From positions 1-64,000 of the forward strand of contig JAFXXD010000055.1 in NCBI GenBank assembly GCA_017542475.1: DNA of 64,000 nt. The letters are read 5' to 3'. This stretch comes from Ruminococcus sp. (GTDB taxonomy: Bacteria; Bacillota; Clostridia; Oscillospirales; Ruminococcaceae). Below, in pieces: positions 8,752-15,270 of the stretch. Both the position numbers and the translations under genes were made by a program. The notes under the pieces are model-generated. The model made no database searches and had not been told where the DNA came from. It was given only the letters and a program-made list of their open reading frames with translations. How positions within the stretch are numbered: the stretch's first letter is position 1; each line of letters starts with the position of its first letter.

Positions 8752-9266
8752 TGGTACACACTAAATACAAGTTTACTCCTCAAGATATTGCAGTATATCT
8801 ATTGATAGCTGATTTGCCGCGTTCTCGTGAAGATAAGATAATTGAAGATTTTTTTCAAGAATACAATGATGAAATAGTTTTCAACTATCGTAATGACTTT
8901 CTTGAGTTACGCCGCCAAATACATAATTCAATGATATTACTTGAAATGAGTGATGAAGAATATGCTGAAACTCAATTGATAATGCGAGAACTCCAAATTG
9001 AAAAAACAGAATTCGAGCCTAATTACTTTGGAGCATACTTTAAACTTATAAAACTTCAATTGTTATATTCAGGAAAAGATTATCAACGCATCAAACTCAG
9101 AACCCTTTTGAATGATTTTGGCTATAAAAGACGAACTGAAGCCTTAGTTAATAGCATAACGCGTGCGATGAAGGCACTAAACCTACAGCCTTATTTAAAG
9201 CAATATGAACCATGTGATTTGGCAGAAATTACACTTGATCAGATGGTAATAATAAGGCTTAATTGA
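8751..9266 (+). CDS. Unknown 171-aa partner of the helicase-HNH protein
   Basis: Starts inside the helicase stop (TAATG), so the two are translationally coupled. The product is soluble, mostly helical and charged (KYKFTPQDIAVYLLIADLPR at residues 4-23, acidic middle, KRRTEALVNSITRAMKAL near 125-142). It has no signal peptide, membrane segment or recognised catalytic motif. The C-terminal third could be a small DNA- or protein-binding helical domain. The tight coupling and shared low GC argue for a required subunit, immunity or sensor partner. Function unknown. Confidence 0.8.
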   Translation: MVHTKYKFTPQDIAVYLLIADLPRSREDKIIEDFFQEYNDEIVFNYRNDFLELRRQIHNSMILLEMSDEEYAETQLIMRELQIEKTEFEPNYFGAYFKLIKLQLLYSGKDYQRIKLRTLLNDFGYKRRTEALVNSITRAMKALNLQPYLKQYEPCDLAEITLDQMVIIRLN

Positions 9267-9282
9267 TACCCATCAGTATTAA

Positions 9283-9315
9283 AAGCCGCCACTTATAATA
9301 TACAAGTGGCGGCTT
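9283..9315 (+). terminator. Terminator of helicase-HNH operon
   Basis: A 12-bp perfect stem (AAGCCGCCACTT / AAGTGGCGGCTT) with a 9-nt loop and a short T-rich tail, 16 bp after the 171-aa gene. The A-tract on the other side could let it work in both directions. Confidence 0.8.
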
Positions 9316-9340
9316 TCGTCCTATTCGGTTTGTTTTCCTT

Positions 9341-9360
9341 TACTACGATAAGAATATGCT
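9341..9360 (-). repeat. Right terminal inverted repeat of the island
   Basis: Read on the minus strand it is AGCATATTCTTA-TCGT-AGTA, matching the left end at 3475-3494. Host repeat sequence begins right after it. Confidence 0.65.
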
Positions 9361-9640
9361 ACACCCTTTTCCAAAGACTTTTAGTCCAAATTTTGCCCCT
9401 ATGGGGTACTCTCATTGAAAAGTAAGACTTACTCTTTTCATATCAGGAGAGTACCCCATAGGGGCAAAATTTAAATTGAAAGTTTTAGGGGAGGAGTTTG
9501 AGGGTGACTCCCCGCAGTGCGGGGAGATGTCGCGAAGCGACAGAGGTGACCGCCGCTGTTAGCGGAACCCTTTTTCAAAAGGGTTTTCCTCAATAAGTCC
9601 GCGTATTATTGCTGTAAGAGTATCACGGCTATAGTCACAC
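9361..9640 (+). repeat. Dispersed repeat, copy 1 (palindrome plus stem-loops)
   Basis: Matches 38300-38590 in inverted orientation over almost its whole length. Contents in order: outer arm (CTTTTCCAAAGACTTTTAGT); a 26-bp inverted repeat (9388-9413 / 9447-9472) with a 33-nt loop; a segment AAATTGAAAGTTTTAGG; the hairpin CTCCCCGCAGTGCGGGGAG; the hairpin GTCGCGAAGCGAC; and a hairpin CCCTTTTTCAAAAGGG. It lies between convergent genes and would work as a bidirectional terminator region for the ABC permease gene. This accounts for the 381-bp gene-free stretch 9267-9647 together with the operon terminator and island end. Confidence 0.8.
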
Positions 9641-9647
9641 CGATTTT

Positions 9648-12449
9648 CTATTTGCTTACCGAGTGATTGAGCGTACGGATCGCGGGCAGAGCCGCAAGGA
9701 ATGCGATAATGATGTTAAGCACGAGTGAAGCTGCCAGTGCGGCGGCTCCGCTTGCGGCAGCATTGAGGTTGAGTATGAACCGCATTATCAGCTGATAGCC
9801 GACGACGCTGATGAGTGTTCCCGCTATTGCCGAGACTGACGAGAACAGCAGGCTTTCGAGCACGACCGTCCCCGTGAGCTGCCTGCGCGTCATACCGACC
9901 GCCCTCATCATTATGAGCTCGCGGCTGCGGTTGAGAGCGCTCGTGTTTATGGTATTCATCATCGAGACGATACCGCACAGCCATATCGACAGCATAAGCG
10001 TCAGAACGATCTTGACGATAGTGTTGACAAATTCTGTTATTCCCGTGCCTGCCTTGTACTCGTCGTAGACGTTGTCCACGGAGAAATTCATCGAATCTAT
10101 TGCCGTTTTAGCGGCGGGATAATGCTCGGCGTCCCTGACAAGGAAGTACATATTCGCGGACATTGACTTGCCGTATTTGATAAGCTCCTGAGCCTTGCTC
10201 ATCGGCACAAGTATGAACGTGCTGTAATCGGCGTGAGCAATGCCGCGTATCTTTATTTCCTCGTCCTGATTGCCGCTGAGTGTTATAGACTCGGAGAGCT
10301 CTGTATAGCCGTATCCGAAGTCCGTATCGCCGTCGTATCTCTGCTGAGGAAGGAACAGAACCGCATCGCCCTTTTCAAACTCCTCATAGCTGATACCGAG
10401 GAGCTCCGAATAGGTCGTGATATCGCGCTCTTCATAGGGGACAGCCATATCGCTGAGTCCCTTGTGACCGCACTCGAATCTGGTTTTATCCATTGTCATA
10501 ATGCTCATCGGGATAATGTCACCCTGCATATTCATATCGAGTGCCGCACTTTCATCGCCGAGCTTTTTCAGCTCTTTTTCGGTTAGGACGATACTGCCGT
10601 GACATTCATAGTACGAGGACTTGAAATTGCCTGTGTCCATAAGCTCCTTCTGGATAGAATCAGCGTCAGCGCCGTCGGTGTGGATGTAGAAGTCGTAGGT
10701 CGGCTCGCCGATATAGTCCTTGACCTCGCCGTACAGCGTCAGTCCGAGCTGTATGCAGAGCGTGAATATCAGTACTCCGAGCGCCATTGCCACCGACGAT
10801 ATCAGGAAGCGGCGCTTGGTACGGAAGATGTTCTTGAACGTATAGCGTATCATAAAGCGCTTGGAGCTGAGACTGAGCTTCGACTTCTTTTGCTTCCTGC
10901 GCTTCTTCGTGCTCTTTGGCTTGCCGTAGTTGAGAGCCTCCGCGGGCGAGAGCTTCCTTGACGCCCACATCGCTGAGGTGTAGGTGGAAATGAAAACTCC
11001 CGTCAGGCAGAGCAGAGTGCATATCAGTATCGTCAGCGGACTGGCGTAGAATTCGACGTATTCCACTCCCACGCCTGCGAGCGAATCGAAGAAGTATTTG
11101 CAGGCAAGGGTAGAGCTTACAATACCGAGCGGCAGAGCTGTCAGCGCGTAGAAAAGTCCCTCAGTGAAAACGAGCGTCGCGAGCTGCCCCTTTGAAGCTC
11201 CCATTATGCGCAGAGCCGCGAACTGCACGCTTCTCTCCTGCACGGAAATCTCGAAGGCGTTGTCGATGATGAATCGCGAGAACAGCCACACGATGACGAG
11301 CAGCACGAGGTACGCGCCGATGTACGGAACAGCCGTGCCTATGCCCTCAACGCTCCTGAATGAGGTCAGCATATAGGGCGTGTTGAGCTCCATTCCGTAG
11401 CCGTGCATTGCGAATTTGAAATCGTCGTAGGCGTCGTCGTCCGTGAAGCCGAGGTCTTTCAGCAGGAGCTCCATATTGTACTCGAACGAGGTGTTGGGGT
11501 TGGTCTTTACCCAGCAGTTGCCGAAGTTATCGCAAATGAAGCCGATAGGCGAATCGTTCAGCGGCGAGAGGTCGATATCGGTATCAAGCGCCGTACCAAT
11601 TCTCATATATGTGCCCGACTCGCCTTCAAGTCCGCTTTCAAAGCCTGCTATCCTGCCCGTTACCTTCACGGGAGTGCTCGTCTCAGCCGCGTCGAGCCTG
11701 ATTTCATCTATGTCCGCGTAAGCCGAAAGCATATCGAACAGGTTGTACTTTATTGTCCTTCTGTTATTGCGCAGGACTTGGTCTACCTCATCGCCTTGAA
11801 GGATATAGTAGAACTCCTCGGAGCTCGCGTTCAGCTCCGCGAGCTTGCTGCGGACAGCCTTCATCGCCTCGGAGTTTTCTCCGAGCATACCCGTCGTGGG
11901 CGTGATAGTCATCGTTACAGTGTCGCCGACCTCATAGCCGGCCTTCGCAAACCACGACGGAACTATCATCTCATCGGGAGTGAGGTCGTCGGTGTTCTTG
12001 AGCATAGTGTTCCGCATTTCGAGGTTGCCGGTCAGCGAGGAGCGGAATATCGACCTTGCAACTCTGTGTGTGCCGTCATCGAGCCTTACATCAAAGTAGC
12101 CGACAGGGTCGCCCACATTCTGCTCATAGGGGAACTGATACTGGTCGAAGATGTAGGTGTGGTTCTTGTCCACAGCGACATGGTTCGATATTATTTTCGC
12201 CGCCTCAATTGGCGATTTCACCGTCTCGGACTCTCCCGCCCTTACGGCTTCAAGCACGCCTTGAAGGTTAGCCTCCCACTCGCCGTTTTCCTCGACGACA
12301 GCGTTGCGTATCGAGCGGATAGTGCTCGATGTGTAGACGAGGAAGGTATTCAGCACAAATACCGACAGCGTGACGCTGAGGAACATCAGTGCCGTGCGGA
12401 GCTTCTGCCGCGTGACATATTTGAGCGCAAGTCTGAACAGGTGTTTCAT
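9648..12449 (-). CDS. ABC transporter permease with two FtsX/MacB-type domains
   Basis: 933 aa. The N-terminal membrane segment (about 18-40) follows RLALKYVTRQKLRTALMFL, the usual entry to FtsX-type permeases, then a large extracytoplasmic domain. Three membrane segments lie at about 375-500, a second entry segment near residue 545 (TFKNIFRTKRRFLISSVAMA), a second outside domain, and three final membrane segments (about 800-930). The layout equals two fused FtsX cores, as in Firmicutes peptide or lipoprotein exporters and antimicrobial-peptide resistance transporters. It overlaps the upstream ATPase gene by four bases (ATGA). It ends in TAG, rare in this window. Substrate unknown; the linked two-component system suggests envelope stress or peptide sensing. 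Confidence 0.88.
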   Translation of the reverse strand: MKHLFRLALKYVTRQKLRTALMFLSVTLSVFVLNTFLVYTSSTIRSIRNAVVEENGEWEANLQGVLEAVRAGESETVKSPIEAAKIISNHVAVDKNHTYIFDQYQFPYEQNVGDPVGYFDVRLDDGTHRVARSIFRSSLTGNLEMRNTMLKNTDDLTPDEMIVPSWFAKAGYEVGDTVTMTITPTTGMLGENSEAMKAVRSKLAELNASSEEFYYILQGDEVDQVLRNNRRTIKYNLFDMLSAYADIDEIRLDAAETSTPVKVTGRIAGFESGLEGESGTYMRIGTALDTDIDLSPLNDSPIGFICDNFGNCWVKTNPNTSFEYNMELLLKDLGFTDDDAYDDFKFAMHGYGMELNTPYMLTSFRSVEGIGTAVPYIGAYLVLLVIVWLFSRFIIDNAFEISVQERSVQFAALRIMGASKGQLATLVFTEGLFYALTALPLGIVSSTLACKYFFDSLAGVGVEYVEFYASPLTILICTLLCLTGVFISTYTSAMWASRKLSPAEALNYGKPKSTKKRRKQKKSKLSLSSKRFMIRYTFKNIFRTKRRFLISSVAMALGVLIFTLCIQLGLTLYGEVKDYIGEPTYDFYIHTDGADADSIQKELMDTGNFKSSYYECHGSIVLTEKELKKLGDESAALDMNMQGDIIPMSIMTMDKTRFECGHKGLSDMAVPYEERDITTYSELLGISYEEFEKGDAVLFLPQQRYDGDTDFGYGYTELSESITLSGNQDEEIKIRGIAHADYSTFILVPMSKAQELIKYGKSMSANMYFLVRDAEHYPAAKTAIDSMNFSVDNVYDEYKAGTGITEFVNTIVKIVLTLMLSIWLCGIVSMMNTINTSALNRSRELIMMRAVGMTRRQLTGTVVLESLLFSSVSAIAGTLISVVGYQLIMRFILNLNAAASGAAALAASLVLNIIIAFLAALPAIRTLNHSVSK

Positions 12450-13135
12450 CTCAGCGTCCCCTCACTTTCGGTGAGGACGCCGTCCTTCATACGGAAGATG
12501 CGGTCAGCCTGCGCGGCGATAGACATATCGTGCGTGATGAGGATAAGCGTCTGCGCGTACTTCTTTATCGAGCTTTTGAGTATCTCGATGATCTCGCGGG
12601 AGTTCTTGCTGTCGAGGTTTCCCGTCGGCTCGTCCGCGAGAATGAGCTCGGGCTTGTGTACAAGTGCGCGCGCGAAAGCCACTCTCTGCTGCTGACCGCC
12701 CGAAAGCTCACTCGGATAGCTCCTGCGCTTTGACTTCAGCCCTGTCAGCTCCAGCAGCTCTTCGAGGTACGCCATATCGGGCTCGGTGCTGTCGAGATTG
12801 AGCGGCAGCACGATGTTCTCCTCCACGTTGAGCACGGGAATGAGGTTGTAGCTCTGAAAAATGAAGCCGATAGACCGCCGCCTGTAGGCGGAGAGCTCGT
12901 TGTCGGACCTGCCCGTTATCTCGCGTCCGTCGAAGAAAACCTTTCCCGATGTAGGCGTATCGAGCGAGCCGATGACGTTCAGCAGGGTAGTCTTGCCGCT
13001 TCCGCTCTCGCCCGTGACGGCGACGAATTCGCCGCGCCCGACCTCCAGCGACACGTTGTCGAGCGCCATGACCTTTGTCTCACCCTCGCCGTACTGCTTC
13101 ACCAGTGCTTCCGTTCTTATAATATTGTCGTCCAT
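12446..13135 (-). CDS. ABC transporter ATP-binding protein (MacB/LolD type)
   Basis: 229 aa. Start at 13135 chosen for AAAGGAGGT seven bases upstream, rather than an in-frame start 13 codons earlier. Walker A GESGSGKTT, Q-loop (GFIFQSYNLIPVL), signature LSGGQQQRVAFARAL, Walker B LILADEPTGNLD and a switch histidine (LITHD) are all present, as in MacB/LolD-family ATPases that pair with FtsX-type permeases. The stop overlaps the permease start. It is third in the operon after the response regulator and histidine kinase. Confidence 0.93.
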   Translation of the reverse strand: MDDNIIRTEALVKQYGEGETKVMALDNVSLEVGRGEFVAVTGESGSGKTTLLNVIGSLDTPTSGKVFFDGREITGRSDNELSAYRRRSIGFIFQSYNLIPVLNVEENIVLPLNLDSTEPDMAYLEELLELTGLKSKRRSYPSELSGGQQQRVAFARALVHKPELILADEPTGNLDSKNSREIIEILKSSIKKYAQTLILITHDMSIAAQADRIFRMKDGVLTESEGTLR

Positions 13136-13192
13136 TGAACAGACCTCCTTTCGTTTCTGGATCCAGTTTAGCATAGTAATCTTACGCTAAAG

Positions 13193-14401
13193 TTACAAAA
13201 GGAAGGTCATCACAAATTTTGTTCCCTTGCCCTCCTCGGAGTAGACGGCAATGTCTCCCGAGTGGGCAGCGGCTATTTTACGTGCAATGGAGAGCCCGAT
13301 GCCCACGCTCGTCATATTTCTGCCCTTGCTCGCTCTGCCGAAGCGCTCGAACAGCTTGGGTATCTCCTCCTGCGGTATGCCTCTGCCGTTGTCGCTGACG
13401 GACAGCTTTACCGCCGAGGGCAGAGCCTCGGCTTCGACCTGTATCTGCGTACACTCGGAGTGGTCGACCGCGTTCTTGATAATGTTCTCGACCGCCTCGC
13501 ACAGCCACGCCCTGTCGTGGTTAAACGTGATATCGCCGCATTTCAGCTCCGCCGTGACACTGTGCTCGCGTAGCAGGGGAGAGATACGCGTTATCGCCTC
13601 ATTGCAGGTGCCCGCGAGGGACTGCTCCCTCATCTCGTACTCGACAGCTCCCGCATTGAGCTTTGCGAGCTTCAATGCCGCAAGCACGAGCTCCTCCATA
13701 CCGTCGATGTTGCTCGTGAGCTCGTCGGAGAGCTGTCTGCGGCGCTCGGGCGCGAGACTGTCCACATCTGCGAGGATATCGCTGTTCAGCCGTATCACCG
13801 CAAGCGAGGTCTTGAGCTGGTGCGAAAGGTCGGCGAGGAAGTCCGTGAGCCTGCCCTTTGCCTCCGCAAGCTCGGAGTTGATGACACCGAGCCGCTTGCC
13901 CGTCACCGCGACGCTCTCCGCGAGCCGCCCGACACAGCTCATATCATCGCCGATAAGCGGCAACTTTTGGGTGAGGTCGTCGCTCAGCTTCATACACTGA
14001 CCGCGCACTTTTTCGATACCGCTGTACACACGGAAGAGCTGACTCAGCCCGAAAATGAGCCATATGAGGTCGAGTGCGGCAACAGCTCCGAAGCCGTACA
14101 GGAACACCTTTTTCCGCAGCTCGCCGTATCCGCCCATAAGCCGCGGGTTCATATCCGCGCTTATACCGTAGCTCTCCGCGAGCTCTTCTCCCTTTTCAAC
14201 GTGCTCGTCGTCGGGGACGTCGGTGAAGCGCTGTCCGCTGTAAAACGACAGAGCGCCGCGGATACGCTCCTCCATAGCAGCGTCCGCGATGAATCCCGAC
14301 AGGAGATACCACGCTCCCGCGCCCAATAAAAGCACGACCGCGAACATCAGCAGCATACGCCTCGGTTCGCGGTTGTTTATCAGCTTGTCTGTTCTGTCCA
14401 T
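13193..14401 (-). CDS. Sensor histidine kinase
   Basis: 402 aa membrane kinase. Membrane segments at about 16-38 and 99-121 bracket a short outside domain of about 60 residues. The dimerisation box is FLADLSHQLKTSLAV with phospho-acceptor His194. The ATP domain has the N box (ENIIKNAVDHS), G1 (DNGRGIP) and G2 (VGIGLSIARKI). No HAMP is obvious. Its start overlaps the response-regulator gene by 22 bases, marking it as the partner kinase. With the ABC genes downstream, it probably senses an envelope-active compound or peptide and induces the exporter. Confidence 0.92.
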   Translation of the reverse strand: MDRTDKLINNREPRRMLLMFAVVLLLGAGAWYLLSGFIADAAMEERIRGALSFYSGQRFTDVPDDEHVEKGEELAESYGISADMNPRLMGGYGELRKKVFLYGFGAVAALDLIWLIFGLSQLFRVYSGIEKVRGQCMKLSDDLTQKLPLIGDDMSCVGRLAESVAVTGKRLGVINSELAEAKGRLTDFLADLSHQLKTSLAVIRLNSDILADVDSLAPERRRQLSDELTSNIDGMEELVLAALKLAKLNAGAVEYEMREQSLAGTCNEAITRISPLLREHSVTAELKCGDITFNHDRAWLCEAVENIIKNAVDHSECTQIQVEAEALPSAVKLSVSDNGRGIPQEEIPKLFERFGRASKGRNMTSVGIGLSIARKIAAAHSGDIAVYSEEGKGTKFVMTFLL

Positions 14402-14985
14402 TTGTAGCCTACACCTCTCTTGGTGATTATCTGTCCCTTTCCGCTGTCACGGAGCTTGTCGCGCAGGCGGCTGATGTTCACGGACAGAGTGTTGTCGTTG
14501 ACGAAGCAGCCCTTGGAGTCCCACAGATAGGCGAGAATCTGCTCGCGGGTGAGGAATCTCTCCTTGTTCTGCATAAGGTATTCGAGCAGCTTTTCCTCGA
14601 CCGCTGTCAGCTCTATATCGGGGAGCTGCACGCTGCATCTGCGCAGTACGGCTCGCACGCGCGAGAGCAGTACGCTCAGGCGGAAGGGCTTGGTTATGTA
14701 ATCGTCGCCGCCCGAGTCAAGTCCGCGGAGAATGTCAGCCTCCTCGTCGTAGGAGGTGATGAAGATTATCGGTATATCGCTGCTTTCGCGTATCGCCCTG
14801 CAAAGCTCGAAGCCGCTTTTATCGGGCAGTGAAACGTCGAGCAGTACCAAGTCAGTCTGCGGAAGGAACTCTATAGCTTCCTCAGCGGAGTATGCTTGTA
14901 TTACACCGTGTCCGTCAGTGCTCAGGGCAAGTGCGATACTGCCGCTGAGTGTTTTGTCGTCCTCGACAAGTAATATCCGAGCCAT
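14380..14985 (-). CDS. OmpR/PhoB-type response regulator, shortened linker
   Basis: 201 aa. The receiver domain has the acidic pair ED (8-9), phospho-site Asp50 (LVLLDVSLPDKSG), Thr (FITSYD) and Lys (TKPF). The C-terminal winged helix ends NTLSVNISRLRDKLRD and KRGVGYKW. Only about ten residues join the receiver to the first DNA-binding helix, while OmpR-family members usually have about 25 more, forming a small beta-sheet. The protein is therefore shorter than usual (about 220-235). It begins the operon with the kinase and ABC genes and has its own promoter at 15015-15043. Confidence 0.92.
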   Translation of the reverse strand: MARILLVEDDKTLSGSIALALSTDGHGVIQAYSAEEAIEFLPQTDLVLLDVSLPDKSGFELCRAIRESSDIPIIFITSYDEEADILRGLDSGGDDYITKPFRLSVLLSRVRAVLRRCSVQLPDIELTAVEEKLLEYLMQNKERFLTREQILAYLWDSKGCFVNDNTLSVNISRLRDKLRDSGKGQIITKRGVGYKWTEQTS

Positions 14986-15014
14986 TCACGCACCTCCGTT
15001 TCAAGATATAAGAC

Positions 15015-15043
15015 ATTATACCATAACAGAAAAAAAGTTGCAA
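15015..15043 (-). promoter_or_regulatory. Promoter of the two-component/ABC operon
   Basis: On the minus strand TTGCAA, 17 bp, TATAAT, about 30 bp before the response-regulator start codon at 14985. Confidence 0.8.
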
Positions 15044-15129
15044 GTGATATGTAAGGATATGGAGAAAGGGGAAGCTTGCCTTCAGAGCCGAGGCTGCTAA
15101 CCCCGGGAAAATACCTGTATCAAAAGAAG

Positions 15130-15157
15130 GCAGGCTGCGTAGATCTGCGCAGCCTGC
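15130..15157. terminator. Hairpin between divergent promoter region and LRR gene end
   Basis: A perfect stem GCAGGCTGCG/CGCAGCCTGC with an 8-nt loop, about 115 bp downstream of the LRR gene stop on the minus strand. The flanks lack a clean T-run. Likely a terminator or part of an intergenic repeat. Confidence 0.5.
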
Positions 15158-15270
15158 AACCAAAGCTTTATTCTTTCTTGGGTACGACCCTTTTTCAAAA
15201 GGCTAACTTCTCAAAGGGGTACCGTATTACACTCGTATGGGTATCGCGGTCGGTCAGCAGGAGATTTTGT

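Larger units (their letters stand above)
3475..9360. mobile_element. Serine-recombinase mobile island with helicase-HNH cargo
   Basis: The left end at 3475-3494 and the reverse complement of the right end at 9341-9360 share AGCATATTCTTA, then four unmatched bases, then AGTA: 16 of 20 positions. Between them lie a large serine recombinase, a TnpW-like protein, a repeat-rich spacer, and an AT-rich helicase-HNH operon closed by a terminator. Outside the ends, sequence on both sides belongs to one dispersed repeat found whole at 38300-38655. No relaxase or conjugation gene is seen, so the element would be a simple transposon or integrative cassette. That the recombinase acts on these ends is inference. 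Confidence 0.7.

Noticed and set aside
11403-12695. Long plus-strand frame (430 codons) opposite the ABC permease and ATPase
   Set aside because: It mirrors a well-supported operon, lacks a ribosome site, and its product is low in known motifs. Codon bias of the real strand keeps the opposite frame open.
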